Assembly (NCBI RefSeq): GCF_014451325.2
Contig: NZ_JACSCH020000005.1
Coordinates: 364,648-428,647 of the forward strand
Direction of reading: 5' to 3'
Length of the DNA: 64,000 nt
DNA from: Streptomyces sp. CB02980
Lineage (GTDB): Bacteria > Actinomycetota > Actinomycetes > Streptomycetales > Streptomycetaceae
The notes beneath the pieces are model-generated. The model was not told the DNA's origin. It did not search any database and was given only the letters and a program-made list of their open reading frames with translations. Below are positions 34,448-43,142 of this stretch, piece by piece; within the stretch, counting starts at the first letter, position 1; every line of letters begins with the position of its first letter. Both the position numbers and the translations under genes were made by a program.

Positions 34448-35896
34448 CTACTTCTTGCGGCCGCGCTTCTCGCGCACCCGCACCGAGATGTGGATCGGGG
34501 TGCCCTCGAAGCCGAACTCCTCGCGGAGGCGGCGCTCGATGAAGCGGCGGTAGCCGGCCTCGAGGAAGCCGGAGGCGAAGAGCACGAAGCGGGGCGGCTT
34601 GGTGCCCGCCTGCGTGCCGAAGAGGATGCGGGGCTGCTTGCCGCCGCGGATCGGGTGCGGGTGGGCCGCGACGATCTCACCGAGGAAGGCGTTGAGCCGG
34701 CCGGTGGGGACACGGGTCTCCCAGCCGGCGAGGGCGGTCTCGATGGCCGGGACCAGCTTCTCCATGTGGCGGCCGGTCTTGGCGGAGACGTTGACGCGGG
34801 GCGCCCAGGAGACCTGCTGCATCTCGGTCTCGATCTCGCGCTCGAGGTAGTAGCGGCGCTCCTCGTCGAGCTCGTCCCACTTGTTGTAGGCGATGACGAT
34901 GGCGCGGCCCGACTCGACCGCCATCGTGATGATGCGCTGGTCCTGGACCGAGATGTTGTCGGTGGTGTCGATCAGGATGACGGCCACCTCGGCCTTCTCG
35001 ACGGCGGCGGCCGTCCGCAGGGAGGCGTAGTAGTCCGCGCCCTCCTGGAGGTGGACCTTCTTGCGGATACCGGCGGTGTCGACGAACTTCCACGTCACGC
35101 CGCCGAGCTCGATCAGCTCGTCGACCGGGTCGCGGGTGGTGCCGGCCAGCTCGTTGACGACGACGCGGTCCTCGTTCGCCACCTTGTTGAGCAGCGAGGA
35201 CTTGCCGACGTTCGGGCGGCCGATGAGGGCGATGCGGCGCGGGCCGCCGACGGCGTTGCCGAAGCGCTGCTCGGGGGCCTCGGGCAGCTTCTTCAGGACC
35301 TCGTCGAGGAGGTCGCCGGTGCCGCGGCCGTGCAGCGACGAGACGGGGAACGGCTCGCCGAGGCCCAGGGACCAGAGCATGGAGGCGTCGGCCTCGCCGG
35401 ACTGTCCGTCGACCTTGTTGGCGGCGAGGACGACCGGCTTGCCGGCGCGGCGCAGCAGCCGGACGACGGCCTCGTCGGTGTCGGTGGCGCCGACGGTGGC
35501 GTCCACGACGAAGAGACAGGCGTCGGCGGCCTCGATGGCGAACTCGGCCTGGGCGGCGACGGAGGCGTCGATGCCGAGGACGTCCTGCTCCCAGCCGCCG
35601 GTGTCGACGATCTTGAAGCGGCGCCCGGCCCATTCGGCCTCGTAGGTGACGCGGTCGCGGGTGACGCCCGGCTTGTCCTCGACGACGGCCTCACGGCGGC
35701 CGATGATGCGGTTCACCAGGGTCGACTTGCCGACGTTCGGCCGGCCGACGACGGCGAGGACGGGGAGGGGGCCGTGGCCCGCCTCCTCGATCGCGCCCTC
35801 GACCTCTTCGACGTCGAAGCCTTCTTCGGAGGCGAGCTCCATGAACTCCGCGTACTCGGCGTCGCCAAGTGCCCCGTGGTCGTGCTGGTCGTTCAT
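34448..35896 (-). CDS. der: Ribosome biogenesis GTPase Der (EngA)
   Basis: 482 residues with two tandem GTPase domains and a C-terminal KH-like domain. The G1 loops are GRPNVGKST and GRPNVGKSS; the G3 motifs DTGGW and DTAGI and the G4 motifs NKVD and NKWD are present. It assists assembly of the 50S subunit. An acidic extension of about 42 residues at the N-terminus ([21 protein letters not shown]) is typical of actinobacterial Der. Last gene of cmk-plsC-der, ending at a strong terminator. Confidence 0.97.
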   Translation of the reverse strand: MNDQHDHGALGDAEYAEFMELASEEGFDVEEVEGAIEEAGHGPLPVLAVVGRPNVGKSTLVNRIIGRREAVVEDKPGVTRDRVTYEAEWAGRRFKIVDTGGWEQDVLGIDASVAAQAEFAIEAADACLFVVDATVGATDTDEAVVRLLRRAGKPVVLAANKVDGQSGEADASMLWSLGLGEPFPVSSLHGRGTGDLLDEVLKKLPEAPEQRFGNAVGGPRRIALIGRPNVGKSSLLNKVANEDRVVVNELAGTTRDPVDELIELGGVTWKFVDTAGIRKKVHLQEGADYYASLRTAAAVEKAEVAVILIDTTDNISVQDQRIITMAVESGRAIVIAYNKWDELDEERRYYLEREIETEMQQVSWAPRVNVSAKTGRHMEKLVPAIETALAGWETRVPTGRLNAFLGEIVAAHPHPIRGGKQPRILFGTQAGTKPPRFVLFASGFLEAGYRRFIERRLREEFGFEGTPIHISVRVREKRGRKK

Positions 35897-35966
35897 GAAG
35901 TCCGTTCCTTGATCATTCGTGGTCGGTGGGTCCCCGGGCCGCGGGGCCCACTACTGAAAGTCTCGC

Positions 35967-36611
35967 TCAGCGCCCGGTGAGGCGCCTGGCGTTTTCCAGG
36001 TGGTCGGTGAGCTTCCCCTGGATCCTTACGGTGGCCTCGTCGAGCGCCTTGCGCGTACGGCGGCCGGAGCCGTCACCCGCGTCGAAGGCGTCACCGAAGA
36101 CGACGTCGACGCGGCTGCGCAGCGGAGGCAGTGCCTTGACCAACCGTCCGCGGCGCTCGGTGCTTCCCAGGACGGCCACCGGGACGATCGGCGCGCCGCT
36201 GCGGACGGCGAAGTACGCCAGGCCCGAGCGGAGCGAGGCGAAGTCGCCGTCGCCCCTGGTGCCCTCGGGGAAGATCCCGAGGATGCCGCCCTGCTCCAGG
36301 ACGCCCAGGGCGTTGCCTATCGCCGTGCGGTCGGTGCTGTCGCGGTCCACCTTGAGCTGCCCGATGCCCTCGAGGAAGCTGCCGAGCGGGCCGACGAACG
36401 CCTCCTTCTTGATGAGGAAGTGCACGGGGCGCGGTGCGGTGCCCATGAGCATGGGGCCGTCGATGTTGTGCGCGTGGTTGACGGCGAGGATGGCGGGGCC
36501 GGAGGCCGGCACCTTCCAGGCGCCGAGGACGCGCGGCTTCCAGAAGCCGTACATCAGTCCGATGCCGATGCGTCGGCCGACGGCGGCGCCCTTCTCGGAG
36601 GGCACGGTCAC
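35967..36611 (-). CDS. plsC: 1-acyl-sn-glycerol-3-phosphate acyltransferase (PlsC-like)
   Basis: 214 residues. The H-x4-D acyltransferase motif (NHAHNID) and the EGTR motif (IFPEGTRG) are in place. It transfers a fatty acyl chain to lysophosphatidic acid or a related acceptor at the membrane. I chose the GTG that overlaps the cmk stop (GTGA), since AGAGGA lies about ten bases upstream; an upstream extension would run into cmk. The position between cmk and der is conserved in Streptomyces as I recall. Confidence 0.92.
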   Translation of the reverse strand: MTVPSEKGAAVGRRIGIGLMYGFWKPRVLGAWKVPASGPAILAVNHAHNIDGPMLMGTAPRPVHFLIKKEAFVGPLGSFLEGIGQLKVDRDSTDRTAIGNALGVLEQGGILGIFPEGTRGDGDFASLRSGLAYFAVRSGAPIVPVAVLGSTERRGRLVKALPPLRSRVDVVFGDAFDAGDGSGRRTRKALDEATVRIQGKLTDHLENARRLTGR

Positions 36612-37282
36612 TTGGCGGCCGTCCTCTTCTCGTCCACCAGGGTGACGACGCACTCGATGACCTGGTCGAGCGTGAGCTCGGTGGTGTCGACCTCGACGGC
36701 GTCGTCGGCCTTGGCGAGCGGCGAGGTCTTACGGCTGGAGTCGGCCGCGTCCCGCTTGACCAGGGCCTCCTTCGTCGCCTGTACGTCGACGCCCTTGAGC
36801 TCGCCGGAGCGGCGGGCGGCGCGGGCCTCGGGCGAGGCGGTGAGGAAGATCTTCAGGTCGGCGTCGGGCAGGACGGTGGTGCCGATGTCCCGGCCCTCGA
36901 CGACGATGCCGTGCTCGGCGCTGCGGGCGATGGACCGCTGGAGCTCCGTGATCAGGCTCCGCACCTCGGGGACGGCGCTGACGGCGCTGACCTTGGAGGT
37001 GACCTCTTCGGTACGGATGGGGCCGGCGGCGTCGGCGCCGTCGACGGTGATGGTGGGCCGCGCCGGGTCGGTGCCGGAGACGATGACCGGCTTGGCGGCG
37101 GCGTTGGCGACGGCCTCTGCGTCGTGGACGTCCACACCGTTGATGATCATCCACCAGGTGATCGCCCGGTACTGGGCGCCGGTGTCGAGGTAGCTCAGAC
37201 CCAGCTTGGCGGCGACCGCCTTCGAGGTGCTGGACTTGCCCGTGCCGGAGGGCCCGTCGATGGCGACGATCACGGATTCCAC
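36608..37282 (-). CDS. cmk: Cytidylate kinase
   Basis: 224 residues. P-loop DGPSGTGKSS at residues 9-18, LDTGAQYRAITWW, and the NMP-binding/lid region GIVVEGRDIGTTVLPDADLKIFL with RDAADSSRKTSPL. Phosphorylates CMP and dCMP with ATP. GTG start with AGGAAGG upstream. First gene of the cmk-plsC-der run, downstream of the tyrA terminator. An inserted stretch near residues 55-95 is normal for bacterial long-type CMP kinases. Confidence 0.97.
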   Translation of the reverse strand: MESVIVAIDGPSGTGKSSTSKAVAAKLGLSYLDTGAQYRAITWWMIINGVDVHDAEAVANAAAKPVIVSGTDPARPTITVDGADAAGPIRTEEVTSKVSAVSAVPEVRSLITELQRSIARSAEHGIVVEGRDIGTTVLPDADLKIFLTASPEARAARRSGELKGVDVQATKEALVKRDAADSSRKTSPLAKADDAVEVDTTELTLDQVIECVVTLVDEKRTAAK

Positions 37283-37445
37283 GGTGGGAACACCTTCCTG
37301 GGGGTGAGTGGCGGGCCCGGCGGGATGCGGGGGACCTCCACAAGGTTACCGAGTCCCCGACCCCCACCCGGCCCCACCCACACAGGCCCCCGCCCGCCCC
37401 ACCGGTCGTGGCCCTTCACCCCGTGGCCCCGGCCCCCCTCGTTGC

Positions 37446-37475
37446 GGCCCGCGCTGCGAGGGGCGAGCGCGGGCC
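37446..37475 (-). terminator. Hairpin terminator after tyrA
   Basis: Perfect 10-base GC stem (37446-37455 with 37466-37475) and a 10-base loop, just after the tyrA stop. It separates aroH-tyrA from cmk-plsC-der. Confidence 0.7.
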
Positions 37476-37483
37476 GAGGCGCG

Positions 37484-38572
37484 TCAGCCTGTCCGGAGGG
37501 ACCAGCCGCGTTCCTGCAGCGCGGCCCCCAGCCCCGGCGCCGCCGAAGGTTCCACCATCAGCTGGACCAGACCCGCCTGCTGCCCCGTCGCGTGCTCGAT
37601 GCGGACGTCCTCGATGTTGACCCCCGCCCGACCCGCGTCGGCGAAGATCCGGGCCAGCTCGCCCGGCTGGTCGCTGATGAGGACGGCGACCGTCTCGTAC
37701 ACCGTGGGTGCAGCGCCGTGCTTGCCGGGGACGCGGGAGCGGCCGGCGTTGCCGCGGCGCAGCACGTCCTCGACGCCCGAGGCTCCGTCCCGGCGCTTGT
37801 CCTCGTCGGCGGACTGCAGGGAGCGCAGCGCGCGGACGGTCTCGTCGAGGTCGGCGGCGACGCCCGAGAGGACGTCGGCCACGGGGCCCGGGTTCGCGGA
37901 GAGGATCTCGACCCACATGCGCGGGTCCGAGGCCGCGATGCGGGTGACGTCGCGGATGCCCTGTCCGCAGAGGCGTACGGCCGACTCGTCGGCCTCCTCC
38001 AGGCGCGCGGCGACCATCGACGACACCAGCTGCGGGGTGTGGGACACCAGGGCGACCGCGCGGTCGTGGGCGTCGGCGTCCATGACGACGGGGACGGCCC
38101 GGCACAGCGCGACGAGTTCCAGGGCGAGGTTGAGGACCTCGGTGTCGGTGTCCCGGGTCGGGGTGAGCACCCAGGGGCGTCCCTCGAAGAGGTCGGCGGT
38201 CGCGGCGAGCGGGCCCGAGCGCTCCTTGCCGGACATGGGGTGCGTACCGATGTACGCGGTGAGGTCGAGGCCCAGGGCCTCCAGCTCCCGCTTGGGGCCG
38301 CCCTTGACGCTCGCCACGTCGAGGTAGCCGCGCCCGAGCCCGGCGGTCATGGCCTCGGCGAGGGTGGCGGCCACGTGCGCCGGGGGTACGGCGACGATGA
38401 CGAGGTCGACGGGTCCCTCGGGCGCCTCGTCGGTGCCGGCGCCCAGCGCGGCGGCCGTGCTGGCGCGCGCCGGGTCGTGGTCGCGCAGATGGACGGTGAC
38501 GCCCCGGCCCGCGAGGGCGATCGCGGCGGAGGTGCCGATCAGTCCGGTGCCGATGACGAGCGCTGTTCTCAC
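37484..38572 (-). CDS. tyrA: Prephenate dehydrogenase with ACT domain
   Basis: 362 residues. N-terminal NAD(P)-binding motif VIGTGLIGTSAAIALAGRG, the catalytic region IGTHPMSGKERSGP, and helical dimerisation domain (VSHTPQLVSSMVAARL). A C-terminal ACT domain (about 288-350, VAVLISDQPGELARIFADAG) probably senses tyrosine or another amino acid. Converts prephenate to 4-hydroxyphenylpyruvate in tyrosine synthesis. The GTG start overlaps the chorismate mutase stop, so the two consecutive pathway steps are coupled. Confidence 0.96.
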   Translation of the reverse strand: MRTALVIGTGLIGTSAAIALAGRGVTVHLRDHDPARASTAAALGAGTDEAPEGPVDLVIVAVPPAHVAATLAEAMTAGLGRGYLDVASVKGGPKRELEALGLDLTAYIGTHPMSGKERSGPLAATADLFEGRPWVLTPTRDTDTEVLNLALELVALCRAVPVVMDADAHDRAVALVSHTPQLVSSMVAARLEEADESAVRLCGQGIRDVTRIAASDPRMWVEILSANPGPVADVLSGVAADLDETVRALRSLQSADEDKRRDGASGVEDVLRRGNAGRSRVPGKHGAAPTVYETVAVLISDQPGELARIFADAGRAGVNIEDVRIEHATGQQAGLVQLMVEPSAAPGLGAALQERGWSLRTG

Positions 38573-38931
38573 TGGGCGATGTCCTTGCGCAGAGCGGCCG
38601 CGGCGCCGAGGTAGACGTGCGCGATCCGGGACTTGGGAAGGTCGGTCTCGACGTGGGCGAGGAGCCGGACGACCCTCGGCATCGCGCCCTCGATGTCGAG
38701 TTCCTGCGCGCAGATCAGGGGGACGTCGACGATGCCGATGCGGCGGGCCGCGGCGGCGGGGAAGTCGCTGTGGAGGTCGGGGGTGGCCGTGAACCAGATG
38801 CTGATGAGGTCGTCGGCGTCGAGTCCGTTGCGTTCGAGGACGGCGGTGAGCAGCTCTTCGACCTGCTCGCTCATGTGTCCGGCCTCGTCCCGCTCCAGCT
38901 GGACCGCTCCTCGGACCGCTCGTACCGCCAC
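38569..38931 (-). CDS. aroH: Chorismate mutase, AroH class
   Basis: 120 residues, the trimeric pseudo-barrel type. Characteristic residues are RAVRGAVQLERDEAGHM, ISIWFTATPDLHSDFPAAAAR, VPLICAQELDIEGAMPRVVR and HVYLGAAAALR. Converts chorismate to prephenate, the substrate of the next gene product. GTG start. Confidence 0.96.
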   Translation of the reverse strand: MAVRAVRGAVQLERDEAGHMSEQVEELLTAVLERNGLDADDLISIWFTATPDLHSDFPAAAARRIGIVDVPLICAQELDIEGAMPRVVRLLAHVETDLPKSRIAHVYLGAAAALRKDIAQ

Positions 38932-38994
38932 GTCGTGCTCCTTCGCCTGCGTCAGTGCTCCGTTCAGCCTAGTCAGGGGCCGGAGGGCGTGCCG

Positions 38995-39029
38995 GGGCGC
39001 CCGCCCTCCGAGACGGAGGACGGGCGCCC
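38995..39029 (-). terminator. Hairpin terminator after yidB-like gene
   Basis: 16-base stem with one mismatch (38995-39010 with 39014-39029) and a 3-base loop, between the YidB-like gene and aroH. Confidence 0.8.
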
Positions 39030-39067
39030 GCGAGAGCCTTCGGCGCCCCGGAGGGCCGGGAGTCCGG

Positions 39068-39511
39068 TCAGAGCCTCTGCTCGCGGATGATGTCCTCGAG
39101 GGAGCCCTGGGGCATCGAGCCGGTCGGCGTCAGCTTGTCGACGGCCTGCGGCAGCGACTGCGCGATCTGGTCGGCGGCCTCCTGCGGGCTGACGCCGGCG
39201 TCCTGGGCGACCTTCTGCAGGGTCTCGTCCGGGAGGGCCTCGGCGATCTGGGCGCCGCTGACGGACTGGTTCTCACCGGTGCCGACCCAGGACCGGGTCT
39301 GGTCGGTGAGTCCCGACTTGGTGAGCATGTCGAGGAGTCCGCCGAGCGGGTTCGACGCACCGCCCGATCCGCCCGTGCCGCCCCCGCCCTGGCCGCCTGC
39401 GAGCGCGCCGATCAGGGAGCCGAGGATGCCGCCGGCACCGCTGCCGCCGCTCTGTCCGCCGGCGCCTCCGAGGAGGCTCCCGAGGAGACTGCCGAGGTCG
39501 TTTCCCGCCAT
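39068..39511 (-). CDS. YidB/DUF937-like protein
   Basis: 147 residues. The first 55 are Gly/Leu/Ser-rich (NDLGSLLGSLLGGAGGQSGG), as in the YidB family. The C-terminal part has the family core TDQTRSWVGTGENQSVSGAQ, then ALPDETLQKVAQDAGVSPQE. Function unknown; no signal peptide. Between two hairpins, so probably a single-gene unit. Confidence 0.85.
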   Translation of the reverse strand: MAGNDLGSLLGSLLGGAGGQSGGSGAGGILGSLIGALAGGQGGGGTGGSGGASNPLGGLLDMLTKSGLTDQTRSWVGTGENQSVSGAQIAEALPDETLQKVAQDAGVSPQEAADQIAQSLPQAVDKLTPTGSMPQGSLEDIIREQRL

Positions 39512-39622
39512 GGCCCTGCCTTTCGTCCGGTTCGGAACAGGCCCAATGTCACCCGAACCGGGATGCTCCGCCACTCGGGGTACAGGCCTCGCCCGGAAGA
39601 TCCGCAGGGTAGAACTGTCGAC

Positions 39623-39958
39623 ATGTTGCTGCACGTCGTACCGCTGGCCGACTGGTCCGCCGCCCCCGATGCCCCGTACGCCCCGGCGTCCCTCGCCGCC
39701 GAGGGCTTCGTCCACTGCTCGCCGGACGAGGCCGCGGCCCTCGTGATCGCCGACGCCCGCTACCGGGACGTGCCGGGCCCGCTCCTGGTGCTGGTGATCG
39801 ACGAGGAGCGGCTGGCCGGGGAGGTCCGCTGGGAGGGCTCGGGAGGGACGCTCTTCCCGCATGTGTACGGGCCGATCGAGCGGGACGCGGTGACCTCGGT
39901 CCTGGAGGTACGGCGGGACACGGACGGCCGTGCGAGGGAGCTGACCCCCCGGGCGTAG
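39623..39958 (+). CDS. DUF952 family protein
   Basis: 111 residues starting LLHVVPLADW, with the family motifs EGFVHCSPDEAA and GTLFPHVYGPIERDAV. The fold is related to ADP-ribosyltransferase-like small proteins in published classifications, but its function is unknown. TAGAAC seven bases before the ATG suggests a leaderless transcript. Its proximity to the NAD/ADP-ribose locus may be a coincidence. Confidence 0.85.
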   Translation: MLLHVVPLADWSAAPDAPYAPASLAAEGFVHCSPDEAAALVIADARYRDVPGPLLVLVIDEERLAGEVRWEGSGGTLFPHVYGPIERDAVTSVLEVRRDTDGRARELTPRA

Positions 39959-40003
39959 GCGTGTTGCGGGCCCCGGCGGCGGCGCGGCGCCAAGCTGGGC
40001 CGT

Positions 40004-40504
40004 ATGACTTCACGCGCGACGAACCGCCGTACCGTCCTGTTCGCCTCGGCCGCGGCCCTGACGGCGGGCTGCGGCTCGGACGACGGAGGCGACGGCGGTA
40101 CGACCACCAGTGCCCCGGCCACCCCCAGCCCGCCCGGCACGATCGTCCCGGCCCCCCCGAGCCCCCCCGCCACGGGCACGACCAGCACGGCTCCGAGCGG
40201 CCCCGCGTCCCCCACCGGCCAGGCCCTGGCCAAGACCTCCGACATCCCGGTCGGCGGCGGCACGGTCTTCGACAAGGAGAAGGTGGTCGTCACCCAGCCC
40301 ACGGCCGGGGAGTTCAAGGCGTTCTCGGCCGTCTGCACCCACCAGGGCTGTCTGGTGAACAAGGTCGCGGACGGCACCATCGACTGCCCCTGTCACGGAT
40401 CCAAGTACCGCATCACCGACGCCGCGGTGGTGGCGGGACCGGCTCCCCGCCCGCTGCCGGCCGAGCAGATCACCGTCTCGGGAGACTCGATCACCCTGAC
40501 ATAG
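40004..40504 (+). CDS. Rieske [2Fe-2S] protein, Tat-exported lipoprotein
   Basis: 166 residues. Twin-arginine signal (NRRTVLF) and lipobox TAGC (Cys23) indicate folded export and lipid anchoring. A Thr/Pro/Ser-rich linker (about 30-75) leads to a small Rieske domain with Cys111/His113 (CTHQGC) and Cys130/His131 (CPCHGS) as cluster ligands, plus the paired cysteines 116 and 128 for the disulfide. An electron carrier on the outside of the membrane; partner unknown. Confidence 0.93.
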   Translation: MTSRATNRRTVLFASAAALTAGCGSDDGGDGGTTTSAPATPSPPGTIVPAPPSPPATGTTSTAPSGPASPTGQALAKTSDIPVGGGTVFDKEKVVVTQPTAGEFKAFSAVCTHQGCLVNKVADGTIDCPCHGSKYRITDAAVVAGPAPRPLPAEQITVSGDSITLT

Positions 40505-40536
40505 CCCTGTCATAGCCCTGCCGTAGCCTGACCGGC

Positions 40537-41226
40537 ATGACTCCGGACGAGCTGGTGCGCGACCACACGATCTACTCCTGTGTGATGGGCTCGCGCGCCT
40601 TCGGTCTCGCGACCGAGGGCAGTGACACGGACGTCCGGGGCGTGTACCTCGCCCCGACGCCGTTGTTCTGGCACTTCGACAAGCCCCCCGCGCATGTGGA
40701 GGGGCCGGGCGAGGAGCAGTTCAGCTGGGAGCTGGAACGCTTCTGCGAGCTGGCCCTGCGCAACAACCCGAACGTCCTGGAGTGCCTCCACTCCCCCGTG
40801 GTCGAGTACGTCGACGACCTCGGCCGCGAACTGCTCTCGCTGCGCGGCGCCTTCCTCTCCCGGCAGGCCCATCAGACCTTCGTCCGTTACGCGGGCGGGC
40901 AGCGCCGCAAGCTCGACGCGGACGTGCGCCAGTACGGCCACCCGCGCTGGAAGCACGCCATGCACCTGCTGCGGCTGCTGACCAGCTGCCGGGACCTGCT
41001 GCGCTCGGGCGAGCTGCGGATCGACGTCGGCGAGGAGCGCGAGCGCCTCCTCTCGGTCAAGCGCGGCGAGGTGACCTGGCCCGAGGTCGAGTCCTGGATG
41101 AACCGGCTCCAGGAAGAGGCCGACCGCGCCCTGGACGCGACCCCGCTCCCGGCGACACCGGACCACGCGCGCGTGCAGGACTTCCTGATCCGCGCGCGCC
41201 ACGCCTCGGTGCCGGACGCGCTCTAG
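40537..41226 (+). CDS. RlaP-type nucleotidyltransferase (Pol beta superfamily)
   Basis: 229 residues. The nucleotidyltransferase active site is GSRAFGLATEGSDTDVRGVY (residues 18-37): the GS motif and two Asp of the D-x-D pair. The remainder is helical (FSWELERFCELALRNNPNVLE). The family (PF10127) is known as an RNA-ligase-associated polymerase-beta-like enzyme, or of unknown substrate; it transfers a nucleotide to an RNA or protein target. It is convergent with a second member of the same family that ends the NAD-related operon. Confidence 0.85.
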   Translation: MTPDELVRDHTIYSCVMGSRAFGLATEGSDTDVRGVYLAPTPLFWHFDKPPAHVEGPGEEQFSWELERFCELALRNNPNVLECLHSPVVEYVDDLGRELLSLRGAFLSRQAHQTFVRYAGGQRRKLDADVRQYGHPRWKHAMHLLRLLTSCRDLLRSGELRIDVGEERERLLSVKRGEVTWPEVESWMNRLQEEADRALDATPLPATPDHARVQDFLIRARHASVPDAL

Positions 41227-41250
41227 GACCCGGCCCGGTCCCCGGTCCGC

Positions 41251-41294
41251 TCCTGTCCCGTCCGGTCCCCGGTCCTGTCCCGTCCGGTCCCCGG
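41251..41294. repeat. Perfect 22-bp tandem duplication
   Basis: Two identical adjacent 22-base units (41251-41272, 41273-41294), with a degenerate partial copy before them, between the two convergent nucleotidyltransferase genes. Confidence 0.85.
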
Positions 41295-41336
41295 TCCGGC
41301 GCCGTCCGGCCTGTCCGGCCCGGGTCCCCGCAGGCT

Positions 41337-42107
41337 CTACGGGGTCGTCGACCGCGCCCGTACGACCAGATCGTGCAGCAGGTCGTGGGCGCGTACCGAC
41401 GCCTCCCGCAGCCCGGACGCGGCCTGTGCCTCGTCCAGGACCCCGTGCAGGGCCTCCGTCTCCGCCCGCACGTCCTCGACCGTCACCTCCGCGAGACCGT
41501 GCTCCGCCGCCGCCTTCGCCGCGACGAGGTCGGGCAGCCGGGCGGGCGCCTCGGCGACCTCCTCGACCAGGGTCGGCAGATGGGCCTGCACCTCGCCCGC
41601 CCGCATCAGATGGATGCCGGTGAGCAGCGCCCGGTAGGTGTAGAGCAGCGGCTTGAGCTCACCGCTGCGCTCGAAGAGCCGCCACTGCGTGCCGGCGAAG
41701 CCCCGGTAGTGGTGGGCGTGGTGGGAGGTGAGCACCTCGGGCACGAGCGAGACCAGCTCCGCGTGGGTCTCCGTGGTGTGCGCGACGAGCGGGGAGGTGA
41801 GCTGCTCCAGGACGTAGCCGTTGCGGCGCAGCATCAGCCGGGCGAACTTCCGCAGGTCGTGCGTGACCAGGTCCATCTCGACCCCGTCCCGGTCCCACAT
41901 CCGGCTGCGGGTCTCCTCGGGCTCGCGCAGCCCCACCAGCGCGTCCAGCGGCAGCAGGTGCGCGCCGCGCAGGTCCACGTCCGAGTCGCGGGACGGGAAC
42001 CCGTACAGGTGCGCGCCGGAGACGGTCGCGAAGAGCAGGGGGTCGGGCTGTTCGGCCACGACGGCGGCGAGGTCGGCGTCCAGGGCCGACTCGAGGGAGA
42101 GCGTCAT
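41337..42107 (-). CDS. Second RlaP-type nucleotidyltransferase
   Basis: 256 residues. The active site reads SGAHLYGFPSRDSDVDLRGA (residues 30-49), with both Asp of SDVD, and a candidate third Asp in EMDLVTHDLRKFARL. The helical part has LRRNGYVLEQLTSPLV, matching LRNNPNVLECLHSPVV of the neighbouring gene, so the two are diverged paralogues. It starts three bases after the ADP-ribosylglycohydrolase stop and is the last gene of the pnuC operon. Substrate unknown; a role in modifying RNA or protein with a nucleotide is family-level knowledge. Confidence 0.85.
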   Translation of the reverse strand: MTLSLESALDADLAAVVAEQPDPLLFATVSGAHLYGFPSRDSDVDLRGAHLLPLDALVGLREPEETRSRMWDRDGVEMDLVTHDLRKFARLMLRRNGYVLEQLTSPLVAHTTETHAELVSLVPEVLTSHHAHHYRGFAGTQWRLFERSGELKPLLYTYRALLTGIHLMRAGEVQAHLPTLVEEVAEAPARLPDLVAAKAAAEHGLAEVTVEDVRAETEALHGVLDEAQAASGLREASVRAHDLLHDLVVRARSTTP

Positions 42108-42110
42108 CGG

Positions 42111-43142
42111 TCAAGCGTCCCAGAGCGCGCCGAAGGTCAGGAGGTCGCTCCGGTACTCGACGCGCTCCTCCCACTCCTTGGGCCAGGCGTCCGCGCCGAG
42201 GTGGGCGCCGGCGAAGGCGCCCGCGAGGGCGGCGATCGAGTCGGAGTCGCCCCGGGTGCAGGCGGCCCGGCGCAGCACGGTGAGGGGCTCTTCGGGGAAG
42301 AGGAGGAAGCTGAGGAGCCCGGTCGCGAGGGCCTCTTCGGCGATCCAGCCGTCTCCCGTGTACGTACAGGGGTCGAGCTCCGGGTCGGCCGTGCGCTGGA
42401 CGGCGTCGAGGCGCTCCAGTACGGCCAGGCACTCGTCCCAGCCGCGCTCGACGAAGTGCCGGGCGGAGGGGTCCTGGGAGCGGGTCCAGAGGTCGCCGAG
42501 CCAGTGCTCGTGGTAGCGGGAGCGGTTCTCGTACGCGTACGAGCGGAGCTGTCCGACGAGTCCGGCCGGGTCGACGCCCTGGGCGAGGAGGTACACGGCG
42601 CGGGCGGTGAGGTCGGAGGCGGCGAGCGCGGTGGGGTGACCGTGGGTCAGGGCCGCCTGGAGCTGGGCGGCGCCCGCCCGCTGCTCCTCGCTGAGCCCGG
42701 GGACGAGCCCGATGGGCGTGACCCGCATGTTGGCGCCGCAGCCCTTGGAGCCGAGCTGGCTGGCGTCCTGCCAGAGCCGGTCGCCGTCGAGGAGCTCACA
42801 GGCGCGCAGGCAGGTGTTGCCGGGGGCGCGGTTGTTCTCGGGCGAGTGGTACCAGTCGACGAACTCGTCCCGTACGGGCCTGGCGAGGCGCAGCGGGGCG
42901 AGCACGCCGCGGTCCATCGCGGTGCGGATCCCCCGGGCGAAGGCGAGGGCCATCTGGGTGTCGTCGGTGACGTACGCCTTGCCGTTCCGGACGGGCAGCG
43001 GCATCTCCCGCCAGGGCCCGAACGAGGCCAGGATCGACGGCACGTCCTTGAACTCGGTCGGGAAGCCCAGGGCGTCGCCGAGGGCCAGCCCGATCAGGGA
43101 GCCGGTCGCGGCCTGCCTCGTCGCGGTGCGGGTCGGGTTCAC
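42111..43142 (-). CDS. ADP-ribosylglycohydrolase (ARH/DraG family)
   Basis: 343 residues. The paired metal-site motifs are present: GDALGFPTEF near residue 21, DDTQMALAFARG near 60, and RGDSDSIAALAGAFAGA near the C-terminus, so the enzyme looks active. Members remove ADP-ribose from modified arginine, other residues, nucleic acids or small molecules. GTG start overlapping the Nudix gene stop (GTGA). The operon context (riboside import, NadR, NrtR) links it to NAD or ADP-ribose recycling. Confidence 0.93.
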   Translation of the reverse strand: MNPTRTATRQAATGSLIGLALGDALGFPTEFKDVPSILASFGPWREMPLPVRNGKAYVTDDTQMALAFARGIRTAMDRGVLAPLRLARPVRDEFVDWYHSPENNRAPGNTCLRACELLDGDRLWQDASQLGSKGCGANMRVTPIGLVPGLSEEQRAGAAQLQAALTHGHPTALAASDLTARAVYLLAQGVDPAGLVGQLRSYAYENRSRYHEHWLGDLWTRSQDPSARHFVERGWDECLAVLERLDAVQRTADPELDPCTYTGDGWIAEEALATGLLSFLLFPEEPLTVLRRAACTRGDSDSIAALAGAFAGAHLGADAWPKEWEERVEYRSDLLTFGALWDA

